From Pilatotrama ljubarskyi (lineage: Eukaryota > Basidiomycota > Agaricomycetes > Polyporales > Polyporaceae), in assembly GCA_022385805.1 (NCBI GenBank), contig MU277702.1, positions 241,101 to 305,100 on the forward strand: 64,000 bases of DNA, written 5' to 3'. The notes below the pieces were generated by a model. The model ran no database searches. It was not told where the DNA came from and worked only from the letters and a program-made list of their open reading frames with translations. How positions within the stretch are numbered: the first letter of the stretch is position 1; each line of letters starts with the position of its first letter. Both the position numbers and the translations under genes were made by a program. Positions 46,864 to 59,080 of the stretch are shown piece by piece.

Positions 46864-49730
46864 TCAGGGAATGCCCGCGCACTGCCCGGGCGGCGCCGGA
46901 CCAGTGGGCTGCGGCTCGACCATGAGCTGGACAGACCGGAGGTCAGCCAAAGTAGCAAAGCGGTCACGATTCGAAGTATGCTCACCCTGATAGTCTGGAC
47001 GGTCGTGTACGTAGCAGCGATCATGCCGAAGATCATGAGCGCGATATCGGCCACCTTCTGCCTTCGGGTCCGGGCACAAGCTCTGTAGTGGAGCATCGCA
47101 GGATAGACGTAGCACAGCGGCACACTACACGCAACAGACCAACGCACGTCAGCATCCGCACGGCGGCAGAGAAGGAGTGGAGGGAACGCACCAAGCGAAG
47201 CTGCCGACGAACGAAACGAACTTGTCGAGGTCCGCGGCGCCAAAGTAGCTGAGCGCCGCGCAGAAGACGACGACGACGAAGCGGAAGAAGTTCTTCTGCC
47301 ACTTGACGAGCATGCTCTGCTTCCCGCTGCGCTCGAAAATGCCGTTCTCCATTATCCGGACGGCGGGGAAGAGCTGGAGGGGGACCGAGAGCAGAATCGC
47401 GAGCGAGTACAGGAATTGTACCTAGCAACGTACGGACGATTGAGTGGAGACAAAGGCGGATGGACTGATGATACTTACAGCTTGAGTGAACTTGCTCGTG
47501 GTGTCGAGGTTCACGATGACTACAGTCTTCACGTCGGCACCGAAAGTCAGGTAGGACATAACGCCACCACCACAGAACAAGACTGTGGCAAAATCAGAAA
47601 CTGCGCACGAAGCATCGGAGGCCGGTACTTACCCATGAGGAACAGCATAACACCAGTCAGGACCTTGGGGAATTTCTGCGGCTCCTTCATGGCATCTGTG
47701 ATCGGAATTACTAGACCGATGCCTTCGAACGAGAAGACAGCAGTTCTGTGGACGACGTGAGCACTCCATTCACCAGCAGGGCTTGCATGCGAGCATACCC
47801 GATCAACAAAGGCCAGTCCTTTGCGTTGAACAGCTCTACATGTGCATGGCCATTCTTCGCCATGATAGCAGCCTCGCTCCCAAAGATATAAATTAAGCCA
47901 GCCAGGATGAACGCGTCCGCGACCAGAGCAGTAGTGCTGAGCTTCGCCAGGTTCCGGATAAGCGCAAGGGGCAGGAAGATGACCATTTGCAAAAGGATGA
48001 AGTACTGGATGCCGAGGAGCTTGGCGCAGTTCGTGATACCCAGGACGAAGGACTGCAAGTTCTCGGAGACGAAGATGATGTATGCGGAGACGAAGCCGAT
48101 TTGGGAGACAGTGATGGATGTGAGGATCGCATAGCGCATCCAGGGCCCATACAACGCTCCGCCGATGTCTGTGACTGCCTTAGTGACTCGCCACACGTGG
48201 AAAGAAGGGTTCCATACGTACCACCGAAACTACCGGATACAACGAACTTGGCCTTGACAAGCAGCAGGAACGAGTAGAGCGATATCAAGGCGATGAAGGT
48301 CAAGATGGCGCTTGAGAACAAGATGCCTCCATTGAAAAATCTGCAGAACGTTGTGAGCAGCGCCTCTCATTTCTGTCAAAGAGGAACTTACGCCTTGCCG
48401 AGGAACAAGATGCCGGTGCCGACGAACGACTTCAACAACTGAAGGGACAAGTTAGCGTGCCTGATCAACAGCGTGCTATTGCACATACCATCAAGACAGC
48501 ATCAGTGACCGTGGCGTCCCCGTGAGGTCCAACGGACCGTCTGCGCTGAGACTTGGAGCGAGTCCTTGCAGGCTCTGGACGCTGCAGCAGCGGAGAACGC
48601 TCGTTCGCTTTGCGACCACCCATGGAAGTGATAGGGGGAGCAGTCAATAAAGGCGGCGACTCGCCGGTGCCATAGTAAGACGCCCCTTCCAGGTAATCGG
48701 GCGTCTGGACACGGGACTCTTCCTCTGCCGACTCCTCGTCCTCTTCTTCGATCTCCTCGAGGTCCTCGCCTGCCTATAATCACATGACTCAGATGCCGCC
48801 AAACGTTGTCAGGCGTCGGAAAAACTCACGAAGTGGCCGAATATATAAAGGAATTCGATGAAGTTGCGGACCATAGGGCGCTGTGCGGCACGTTCGGGGT
48901 CGCGCAGTATCACATAGTGGCGGCGGAAGCCACCAGGTTCGTGCAAGTGCTCGAAGGCGGGATGAGGAGGTTCAGTATGAGTCGACCCGGCAAAGGAGTT
49001 GGAACGAGGGCGCGCTGCCTCTCGTCTTCTATCTGCATGCCATTTGTAGATGCTGTGGCTGAGGAGGGAATTAGCGCACGTTCGCACAGCATGGTACCAC
49101 AATCTCCACACGTATGGGATCACTATATGCTCTTAATACTCACGTAACGTCGGCACCGGGGGCATCGTAGGGCACGGGGAACGGGTCCGTGTCCTCCCTC
49201 TCTAGGCGCAGATGGGAGTTGGAGGAACGCTTCGAGACGTTGCCTCCGTTTCCTGCGTCCGAGCCTGCACTGAAGGAACCTCGCGCAGGCTGATCTGGGG
49301 TAGCGGGCCTGTTGTTCTGCCGTTCCTCACGCGATACAAGATGCTTTCTCACAACTCTCGCCTTGTCCTGATCGGTCAGCTCATCCAGAGGGTTATCACC
49401 CTGGCCGCTCCCAGGCGTGCCCGATACCGGACGCGTCGCACCGATGCCGCCTGCTACAGAGCGAGGGCTCGAAGACGATGCTTCAGCGGGAGCCGGAGGT
49501 AAGGGGAGGTATGAAGAGCTCCCAGTAGGCCTGGGGGTGCCAGTCGGGGTCCCACCCGCACGAGGGGGGATGTTGGGTGGAGGTGGAGTGCCGGTGTACT
49601 GAGCCCGCAGGAGGCGTGGACTAGGAGAGGCAGATATGGGAGTGCCAAAGGCAGGCGGCGTGCTCTCCGGGAATGCTTGCCGCTGCTGTCGTGGGCTGGG
49701 GATGTCGAAGGGCTTGGAGGGCGAGGACAT
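46864..49730 (-). CDS. Vacuolar amino-acid transporter, AVT3/AVT4-type (AAAP family)
   Basis: Multi-exon gene for an AAAP transporter that exports or imports neutral amino acids across the vacuolar membrane. It has a long disordered cytosolic N-terminus: 'MSSPSKPFDIPSPRQQRQAF', Pro-rich stretches, an acidic 'AGEDLEEIEEEDEESAEEE' and dileucine-like ERSPLLQRPEP. The membrane part has about 11 helices, starting 'LLKSFVGTGILFLGKAFFNG', then 'AILTFIALISLYSFLLLVKA', 'MRYAILTSITVSQIGFVSAY', 'ALVADAFILAGLIYIFG', 'TAVFSFEGIGLVIPITDAMK', 'VLFCGGGVMSYLTFGADVKT' and 'QFLYSLAILLSVPLQLFPAV'. 'SFEGIGLVIPI' and 'GTGILFLGKAF' are hallmark AVT3/4 motifs. The C-terminus is short and Pro-rich, ending CAGIP. Confidence 0.9.
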
Positions 49731-50330
49731 CGTGGTCGGAGGACAAGTGCTCTGACTCTCGCATGCCGCGCCTCAGACGTATCTGGGGCAGGCGCTTCCG
49801 CTAGGCGCCCGATCCGTACCGGCGATTCGGCACCGTTCGCGACTCTCCGCTCGTCCACCCTCGTTCCTGTTCCTCGACAGCAACGCTCTCTTTCAGGTAC
49901 GTGCTGGTTACTAGCATTATCCTCACAAGTAATTTGACAGAGAAAGCTACAGAGCAGCATCATGTAGCGTACAGACGTCCCAAGCTTCGTCTAGCGGTGC
50001 TTCAAATATCGGCGAATTTTGGATAGTTCCCGATGAGGTTGAGTTGCGGACAGATCAGCACCGAAGCTGGATCGACCTGAATTGGCACCGCACGCACCTG
50101 AGCCAGGTCATGCAAGGTCGTTGCAGTAGCGCGGTGCGGAAACAGCATTGCTCCGTGTGCCCACGAATGCGTGGGCCCCGCTGCGAAGCCACTTAATACC
50201 CTCGCCGCGCCGCCGACACGAGCATACCTCGTTTACATAAAGGTATGCATGTCCACTCCGAGGGTCGTCGCTACCGCTCTCCAAAGCTACTCCAAATTTC
50301 CCCGTGTACGGGCAAACAGCGCTGGACGCC
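49731..50330. promoter_or_regulatory. Divergent promoter region AVT / PRXL2-fusion gene
   Basis: 600 bases between divergent starts. An open frame upstream of 50331 (from 50304) begins without ATG and is taken as leader. No clear TATA box. Confidence 0.45.
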
Positions 50331-53300
50331 ATGGCTGCTGCTACCGACGGTCGCTCGTCTTCGAGGATCAAGCGCAAACCGCCTCCGGCGTTCCCATACT
50401 CTCCGAAGTACCCTCTTCCCGACCCCACTGACCCTTTCGCGCCCCTTCAGGTCCTCCGAGACCGCGCCCATTCCTCTCAGAGGTATGGTGGCCTCAACCC
50501 TTCCACATCCTCCTTGACGCGTACTCCCCCTATGTCGACGGACCATGGCCGCCAAAACCCCCAACTTCTCCCGGAGTTGCCTCCGCTCCCTCGAACGGTG
50601 GTCCACGCTGCGAGGAGCATTGACGCGATTGACCACCTGCGGGACGGCTACCACTCGGATTTCTCAAGGCCACCGCGTCCCCCACGCTCCCACACGCGGC
50701 CCGCGAGGGATTCCACGTCTTATTTCTCGGATGCGGACATTGCCTCGTCGCTTCCGACTTGCAGGAATCACGATCGGCATCAAGAATCCCCAGAGAAGCT
50801 GACGGACCGTCAATACAATCACCGCAGGCGCTCGCAAACGATCTCCTTCTTTCCTGCCACTCCCGCTCAAGTGTCAGATCAAGCTCTCGCGCCACAGGAG
50901 AATAGGGCGGAGCATCAGGATACTCATCTATCCGACCAGTATGTCTATGATGATCGCCAGTCGCACGGCCTCGTCTATGGGCAGGGGAACCAGCAGGACC
51001 GACCGCCCCACACCGCATCTACGGTTGACTCCCATACACACCAGCAGATGTCTTCGCTGCACACTGTGCCAACCCCTCCAATGACGCCAGACGACACCCT
51101 GACCACGAGCAGCGTTAGTGTGCACGAGCGCTCGGGCTCTCTGTCACCTGAGGCGGTCTTGCAAGACCCTCCTTCGCCGCCGCCGCCATCGAAGCACGCT
51201 ACGTCGGACAGCGATGCTGGGCACGCAGTTCCCGAAGTCACGGTGATACCGAACGGAGTGGTCGCTCGGGATCTAGCGAGGATCCGCACTTCCGACTTCC
51301 CGTCCCTACTAGGGAAGACCGAGCCCGACTCGCCCGCGCCGCTCCCGGTACCGCCGCCTCGCCCTCGTCTCCCTGCGCGCGCAGAATCGGAGCCAGAGCC
51401 GGACTTCAGCAGCAGACGGCGCAGTATCATAGGGAATCGCAGGGACAGCATCACGAGGAGATTCCGCCGGTCGTCTCCCTACTACCGCGACCGCAAGGTG
51501 TCTGACCCGTCTCCTCCCATGAGGGCTCGAAAGCTGCAGGCCCGTGACTCGCTGTTCGAGGGCTCGTCGCAGAGTGGGCACACGAATGTGCGCCGGGAGA
51601 GGGAAGGGGAGGCAGGTCCAAGCCATACCAATACCCACGACGTACCGCAGGTCGTGCGGGCCTCCGGCAACGACGGAGTCTCAGAGCCGAGGAAGAAGGC
51701 GAAGATGTCGCACCGGAAGAGCCTGAGCCATGTCAGTCTCGGGATCACGCCCCTCCCGAACGTCAATTTTGGCCCGTCGCCCTCTCCAGAGGATAGCAGG
51801 AGCATGACGAACACGCTGGTCGCTTATCCTAACTCGAACGAGTTCGACGGCCACTCGCCGGGCTTGTTGCCTCCTCTCCCTCCTCTCCCTGTGCATGCGC
51901 CCGAGCCCCAACCCTCTCCTGCGGCCCCACCGGTGCATGCCCCGCAACCACAACCTGCACCCCCTCAACCGCACCAGCCTCCTCAGACGCTCGCTCAGGC
52001 TCTTGAGCTGACGCCGCTGCCGAAGAAGGACTCGCCTCTCCCGCCGATACGGAAAGATACGCGTCTTCCGACACCGCCTAGAGAAGAGAGGCAAGATTGG
52101 TCGGCACGGGAATCACATCGTCATCCCTCACCAGAGTCGCACCGCCACCTTGTTCGAGAGGAGACGATCGTACACCCAGACACGGTCGAGAGCGCATACA
52201 CAAACTCTCTACCACCCGAGAGCCCCCCGCCTTCCCCTGAACCGGACGTCGTGCTCCTACGGCCTGGGCACTTCAACGAGCCTGATTACCATTCGTCTCC
52301 GTCCCCGCCACTATCATCCAATTCCCTGCTCTCGCGACCAACGTCGGCGTTCTCGCCCATTCCTCCACAGGTCATTGCACCGCTCGTCTCCCCATCACCA
52401 ATCCCGCCACAGTACCCCGCCCCCAACAACAACTTCTCTCCCCTTCCGCCCAGATCGGATCCTGCTCCTCGCCGGGCGCCTTCGCCCGTGGGTCCTCCTC
52501 GACGTCCCTCGCCTGTCGCTCAGCCTCCCCGCCGTCCTTCTCCAGTGACTCAACCACGTCGCGCCCCGTCTCCTCTACCGGCTCCTCGCCGTGTGCCTTC
52601 CCCTCTTCCCCCGCCGCGGCACACTCCGACGCCTCCTGCTCCCCGCCGAACCCCGTCTCCGCTTCCTCCGCGTCGCGAAGAGCCTCCCACTCCGGCTCCG
52701 CTCCCGCTTTCTCCGCCACGGCGCATGGAACACGATCTGCCCACCCCGCTGCCGCAGCCTCCTCTACCTCCGCCGTCTCGCGTGACAATGCCAGTCTTCT
52801 TGGACGAGCTTCCTCGCGGGTTCTCGGCTCCTAGAGCACCTGAACCTGTGCACCAGCAGGCTCATCCTCCGCCTCAGCAGGCTGCCTTCCGGAGCTACGC
52901 CAGTGAAGCCCCTCGAGCGTTCTCACCCACGCAGGAGCCGCCTCGGTCGAGGACGCCACAGGAAACGAGACAGGAACAGCGGGAACAGCGTCGCTCTGAG
53001 GATAGGCAGGAGCGTACCGCAACGACATACATTTCTGCAACTCAGTCACCGGCTCAGACAACGCAGCAAGGCGCATCTGCGTCGTCCGCGGTGAACTCAC
53101 GCTCGAAGCCGCCTGGAACATCGTACAACTCGGTTCGCCAACATACTACAGGGCGCAGAGGTGGCCAAAGCCAGCTCGTTGCACAAGCCCAACAGACGCA
53201 TCTTCCCTTCCGCTCCGAGACGCCTCCGCCTTCGCATCACGTGTCCGCGCGTGTCCAATTGCATTCTCCAGAGCACAGCAGCGTTCCTCGTGCGCAATCG

Positions 53301-55223
53301 CCCACACATCTGCCGCCCGACCGCGCGCAATCTCCTCAGGCTGCCGCAATCACGACCCGCGGGCAATCACCCGTGCCTGTGTCTCGCGTTCAGTCTCCGC
53401 CCATCCAAACGACATCTGCTTCGACCCGCGTCCCTGCTCCCGCTCCGCCTCCGCCCCCACCCTCGTCCTACACACATGTGCAGACGCAGACGCACCGGCA
53501 CATGCACTCTCCGCCTCCTTCTGTGAGCCACGAAGGCGAGAACGCGACGATGGAGGAGTACGGCAGGACCATGGCGAGCGCGAGCCAGAGTACGGTGGCG
53601 ACACCGCAGGTGCACCGCTTGTACGCCACCTCGGTCGAGTCTACCCCACTTCCGCTGCCAAATATGCCCTCCACAATGCTTTCCGATCCGTACAGGTCGA
53701 ACGACGCGGGGCGCCGTGGGCGCAATACTCGCGGGAGCTCCGTGCCGCCACGGTCCGGGGAGGGGCGAGGGGCGAGGCATCAACATCGCCGGAAGGAGGA
53801 GCCGTCTGCCGCAACCTTCGACGAGCATGCCGGGCTGACGCGGGACCAGATCGCGCACGCTGCGCCATTGACGGTCATCGCGCAGAATGGCCTAAGAGTT
53901 CCGTTTGGTGAGCTGTTCAAAGAGCGGAAGACGATTGTGTGCTTCATTCGGCATTTCTGGTGAGCTCCGATGGCGAAGCACTGATTGGTCCTTGCTAACA
54001 ATTCGTGCAGGTGCGCCATGGATCAGGACTACATGCACTCAATTTCGCGGAACGTGGACTTCGAAGCGCTCAAGCGTGCGGGGATCGACTTCATAATCAT
54101 CGGCAATGGCTCCCATGGGATGATCAAGTCCTACCGCCGTAAGTCCGGTTCTATGCCTCAACCTCAACGTGTTACTGACATGTTTTGCAGACATATTCCG
54201 CACTCCTATTCCCATGTACACCGATCCTACCCTCCGCCTGTACGCCGCGTTGGGCATGACCCTCCGGACCAACGATCCCGGACCGGACAGCGAGAAGGGT
54301 GACTACATCCGGCACGGTGTCATAGGCGGCATTGCAATGGTCGTGCGGAACGCGCTCCGGGTCGGAATGCCTATCTGGGAGAGGGGCGGTGATGCGACTC
54401 AGCTAGGTGGAGAGTTCGTCTTCGGTCCAGGGTACGTGGCGATTCACGTGCCACTCCAGTTTATCGCTGACCACTTCACAGTCTGAACTGCTCTTTCGCG
54501 CATCGCATGACTACCACCAGGGCACATGCACCCGTGCTCGACGTCCTCATGGCTGCCGGCTACCACTTCTCCATCCCGACCGCTCCTGACGGCACGCATT
54601 CCTTGTCGCCCGAAGAGGAGGAAGCCTGGATGGAAGAACGTCGTCGTAGTCTCGCCCGCATGCGTGCCAGGCGGGAGAAGCGACGTGAGCTTGGTCCAGT
54701 CCCTGATGCAGGGCATCACGCCGACGAAGCCCATCTGTATGAGCCCGAGCTCGGTTACAGCCACGGAAGCGATTCCGACAGCGGAAGCGTGAGCGCACGC
54801 GGGAGCTGGACGTCGAGCGCGGACAAGCGCGAGGCCGCAGCACTCATGGCGCAGCGCGAACATGATCGGCAAAGAGAGATGAAACGTAAGCCGGCGGCGT
54901 TGAAGAGAGTGGACGGTGGTGCAAAGGACAGGCGTGGCTCGAAGGGACTTGGTCTGCACGTCTCCAATCCGGACGATCGCTATGACCACTACGATCGCCC
55001 AGACCGCGAGCGAGAGCGCGATCATGCACACCAGCCATCTCGGGAGCATAGTCGCAAGCATCATGGCTCTACCCGTGTCCGTGTTGCACAACACGACACT
55101 GCACCTGAATGGAGCGGCGGGACGACGCCGACCGTGGCGTACATCAACGAGCTAGGGAGGAGGGAGGATGGGTACGAGACGGGGGAAGAGGGAACCCCGG
55201 CATACCAGTACCATCGTGACTGA
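50331..55223 (+). CDS. Giant disordered protein fused to a PRXL2-like thioredoxin fold (AhpC/TSA)
   Basis: Exons 50331..53959, 54011..54138, 54191..54431 and 54482..55223 sum to 4,740 nt, 1,579 aa. Residues 1 to about 1160 are low-complexity: Pro/Ser/Arg-rich with PRRxPSP-type repeats (about residues 720-800), many SP/TP sites and basic KRR patches. From about residue 1165 a compact domain starts, 'HAGLTRDQIAHAAPLTVIAQ', 'FIRHFWCAMDQDYM', 'FIIIGNGSHGMIKSY', 'PIPMYTDPTLRLYAALGM' and 'GGEFVFGPGLNCSFAHRM', the PF13911 AhpC/TSA (PRXL2) pattern. The active-site Cys is kept, but the second position of CxxC is Asp (CAMD). A charged Arg/His-rich tail ends the protein. Redox function is uncertain. The long N-terminus suggests a scaffold or signalling role. 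Confidence 0.85.
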
Positions 55224-55872
55224 GGCTCTCCGTATGCTATCATGATTGGAGTTGGTTCAGGTTAACCGGCCATCCTGTCGTTGCCTTCGCGAGTGCTTTG
55301 TAGCTTTCAGCTTTCGTCTGTTCGCTTTCTGTAGCTCTATCTTTATTGTCCCAACGCATCTTATCGGATACTCATGTGATTGGCCAGGTTTACCAACACT
55401 ATTACGCTGGCGTCAGCTGTACTCAGAACGGATCAATAATCACATTGCTCCAGCCCTATATCTCCATCCTATACGGCGGGCAGGTGCAGGTTAGACCGCG
55501 AGTGTGGTAAGCCGCCAGAAGTTTTCTGCAGATACGCAACGGACCTGCCATCGCTACCCGGGCAATTTCCTGCTGCTTGCGAACGCATATCGGATACAGC
55601 AGGGCCGGTGCTGACGAACCGCGAATTTTCGCCCAGTCAAGCAATACCTCTGTATACGAGCTTTCAGACTGGCTGCCAGAGGCCTCCGGACGTACCGGTA
55701 TATATCGGACGAACGGCTTGGGGACCGTTCCCACCTCAGGCTTCTGGCTTTGTCAGACAGGTCAGCAGGGGGACAGCTACGGTATAAAGAGGGCGACATT
55801 TCCAAGTACTCCTCGAGTATCTCACCCTCGGCACTATAACGCCCCACAGAGGCCCTATCGCGCAATTGAATC
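55224..55872. other. intergenic
   Basis: About 650 bases with the copy E TATA box at 55783..55789. No gene seen on either strand; a minus-strand frame that enters copy E (55554..56165) is antisense. Confidence 0.5.
55783..55789 (+). promoter_or_regulatory. TATA box of copy E
   Basis: TATAAAG about 90 bases upstream of the ATG at 55873. Confidence 0.55.
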
Positions 55873-57253
55873 ATGTCTGCAGAGAAACTCACGGTCTTCT
55901 TCACAGGCGCCACCGGTAAGTCGTCCCCTGAACCAAAGTGAGACGCCGGCATAACGCTCAACGTGACTGCAGGATACATCGGTGGATCCATCTTGCAGCT
56001 GCTCTTGGACCATCCTAACCATGAGAGGTTCGAGATCACGGCGCTGGTCCGTGACACGGAGAAGGCGAAAAAGCTTGAGGCGAGCTTTGGAGTGAAAACC
56101 GTGCTCGGATCCCTACAGGACCTCGACAAGCTCTCCAACCTCGCTGAGAATGCCCACATCGTCATCCAAGTGGTACCTCCGTTCCACTCATGACGGGCCG
56201 AATCCGATGTCTGATGAACGCTCTACAATTAGGCGGACTGCGACAACACCGAAGCGATCAAGGCAATCCTGAGCGGTTTGAAGCAACGGCACGAGAAGAC
56301 GGGGGACGTTCCGCTCCTCATCCATACCGTGAACTCATCTGTTCTTGCGGTCTTCCATTCGTAAGCTCACATGCTTGTGCAGTCCGGTACTGGCGAAATT
56401 TGCGACAACGCACGGGGTGAATATGTCTCAGAGACGATCTACTCCGACCTCGACATCCCCCTCATCGAGTCGCTCCCCCCAACTGCGATCCATCGTCCTG
56501 TGGATCTCCTCATCATTGCAGCAGACGAGGAAGGCTATGTGAGGTCACACATCGTCGCTCCTGCCGTGGTGTTTGGGGTTGCGTCCGGCCCGCTCTTCGA
56601 CGCGGGTATCTCGAACGCGCACACAGTCATCACACCGCTCCTCGTGCGCAGCGCGCTGGACCGCGGTAGCGTGGGCATCTTGGGAAAGGGTATCTCACGC
56701 TGGGGAGACGTTCATATCAATGACAGTCAGTGGTGTCCGCTCTCAGAGGTCTGCGTGGAATAACGCTGACAGAGGTACGGCATTGCAGCCGCGGATCTCT
56801 ACATTTTCCTGCTCAACGCGCTCTTGAGCACCCCAGAGAAAGTCTCCCACGGACGAACTGGCTGGTTCTTTGCGGCGAATGGGGAGCACAGCATCCGCGA
56901 GCTGCACGAGGCCGTCGCAGGAGCACTATTCTCCCTTGGGCGCATCAAGACCAAAGAGCTGATCCCGTACACCAAGGATGAGCTAGACAAGTACTTCTGG
57001 GGTGACGTGTGTATCTATCTCCATGCTTTGCTTCTTAAACCAGCCATTGGACTTGTTGAGCGACCTCCTTTGCTGACGCTTCTTACAGTACTTTGCTGGC
57101 CTGCTCTTCTCGAACTCTCGCTGCAAGGCTGAGCGGGGGCGCCTCGAGCTGGGATGGGCGCCAAAACACACGAGCGACGAGTTCGTCAAGATCGTCAAGC
57201 CTGAGGTGGAGCTCCTTGTCCAGAAGGAGGACGCGAAGAATAAAAGCTCTTAA
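55873..57253 (+). CDS. NmrA/epimerase-like NAD(P)-binding protein, copy E (dispersed)
   Basis: Same six-exon layout as the 12.6-20.0 kb cluster but on the opposite strand and 36 kb away. Exons 55873..55915, 55973..56172, 56233..56328 and 56383..56725, then one from about 56791 and a last one from about 57090. Landmarks: 'MSAEKLTVFFTGATG' then YIGGSILQLLLDHPN, 'GVKTVLGSLQDLDKLSNLAE', 'GLKQRHEKTGDVPLLIHT', 'YVSETIYSDLDIPLIESLPP', 'RPVDLLIIAADEEGYVRSHI', 'GSVGILGKGISRWGDVHIND', 'TPEKVSHGRTGWFFAANGEH' and, in the last exon, 'SRCKAERGRLELGWAPKHTS', ending KNKSS. The frame is intact. By eye it is nearest to copies A-C. About 340 aa. Substrate unknown. Confidence 0.87.
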
Positions 57254-57932
57254 ACGTCGAAATGTCGCCTCTGTTGCCTCTCATACTAGTGATGCCGGCG
57301 AAGCGGACTATTACGCAATTCAGCATGCGTACGTACCGCTACTCGGCGATGACATAGTCCTCGTAAACGGGGAAAGATACTCGTTCCACGCCCTCCCATG
57401 TAAGTTGATGTAGGTGACATCTATGACTACGCCGCGCGACAGACTCCAAGGCCCTCAATGTCTGCCTTCCATATAGCAGGGCAGGGAGTTTTGTAAGCCC
57501 TGCCCAGCTGCGGCCGAGAGCGCCCGGCGGACGTGGAAGCATACTATCCCGCGACAGAGTCAGTGATGCCTTGCAGTGCGCGAATGAGACGGCACGCAAC
57601 TCCCATGGGGGCCATGCAAGTGGTCAGCCACACAGTGCAAGCGCCCAAGCGCCACGAGGCTACCGACCTCCGCCCTCGTCCCGATCGGGCAATGTTCAAC
57701 CCCAACATGGCCAGCTCAGTCTACATCCAAATCGAACATACAGCGACAAACGACGCGTCGCGCTCCTCACGTGAGTCCCTTAAACAAAATAGAGTTCTGT
57801 CCGATCGCGTCGAGAGGGCTTGCCAGACGTATATAAGCTAGGCCGGCCGTGCCCTCTCCCTCACCAGTCCTCCGTGGCTTTTCCCACTACCGCGTAGAAC
57901 GCTCACCCACTTTCACCCACTCGCTCACCATT
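57254..57932. other. intergenic
   Basis: About 680 bases between copy E and the membrane-protein gene. It contains TATATAAG at 57830..57837. Short open frames are unsupported. Confidence 0.5.
57830..57837 (+). promoter_or_regulatory. TATA box of the orphan membrane-protein gene
   Basis: TATATAAG about 95 bases upstream of the ATG at 57933. Confidence 0.6.
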
Positions 57933-59080
57933 ATGTTCACCATTTTCATCACCTTCTTCCTCACCGTCCTCGGTGCCCTGCGCGCCACCCCTCTCTACTC
58001 CCACATCCTCACTCTCGGCGACGGCTTGCGTGTGACTAGCAGGTCGTGGTTCAGCGGCGCGGTCTCTCTTCCGCTGTGAGTACTTCACTACTGTCATCTC
58101 CCTATCCTTTGCTCAACAACCATATCAACAGCTTGGAGAAGACCGCGACATCACTCGGTAACCCAACTGGCAACGGCATCCTGGTCTCGCGCTCACCTCT
58201 CGTCCTCACTCTGCCTGCCTCGCCTACTCGCCTCTCATTGCCATCTCTGCCCTTGCTGCTGACTCTGCCCGCTGGTTCCAGTACCTACTCGTCTCTCTAC
58301 CCCGAGCTGGTACTTTTGCTTGCATACCTCAGCGCCTTCAGCCTTATTCTCGGCGGACTTTTCTGGCATCTCAGAGCGACCTTGTGTGAGACTTTCGAGG
58401 ACTGCGAGCGCCAGATCACCGACGGCGCGGTTGTGTTCACTTTCGGGAGCGCTTACTCCGGCAAGGTCTATGAGTCGTCTGACAAACTCGCGGGCATTCC
58501 GGGCTCATCAGAGGCAACCCCCACGACATCCTCGGAACCTTGGGAAGGACCAGCTCCATCTGAAGCGGTCATCCAGCCTATCACCCAGCACAAACGTGAG
58601 ACGGCAAACCCGAGCAAGGTGGAGACAGCCAGTCCGACAGCCCCAGTCGAACCGGTCACCCCTCCCCCACCAGCCCCCCAGGTCCCCACGGCTACCCTTT
58701 ATGCATCAACACCTCTCGAACAGCTCGTAGCCGAGGACGACGAAAGCCCTTGGTTGACCTGGACGAACAAGCGAAAGCGACGACCACCGAGACGACCACC
58801 GCCTCCGAGCGCACTCAGCGCCTTTCCCTCCCAGTCGTCATCAGCCCTCTCGACCTCGCGCACCTCGGACACCCTCTTCTCTGCCATGTCGTCGACGTCC
58901 ACCGCTCCCACCTCCGTCACCTCTTCCCGCCGCTTCTCCACCACGGTCTCCTCCCCGCACAAACCCACTCCCTCACAGCCTACTCCATGGACTCGATCAC
59001 GGCATACTTACGCAGATACTTTACGCAAATCACTTTACAATAGATTCTCGGTTCTCGAGGTTGACAAGGCGGGAGAGTGA
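57933..59080 (+). CDS. Orphan two-helix membrane protein
   Basis: Exons 57933..58075 and 58132..59080 give 363 aa. The first hydrophobic stretch, 'MFTIFITFFLTVLGALRATP', could be a signal peptide or anchor. A Leu/Pro-rich region follows, then a clear membrane helix, 'ELVLLLAYLSAFSLILGGLF', ending in WHLR. Beyond it, 'CETFEDCERQITDGAVVFTF' contains two cysteines, and the rest is a Ser/Thr/Pro-rich tail with a basic patch ([13 protein letters not shown]) and a terminal motif, 'SRHTYADTLRKSLYNRFSVL'. I recognise no family. The TATA box and intact frame support a real gene. The C-terminal conserved-looking motif after a disordered linker suggests an interaction peptide. Confidence 0.65.

Noticed and set aside
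55554..56165. 203-codon minus-strand open frame at copy E
   Set aside because: Antisense to exons 1-2 of copy E; the sense strand shows the conserved TGATGYIGG protein.
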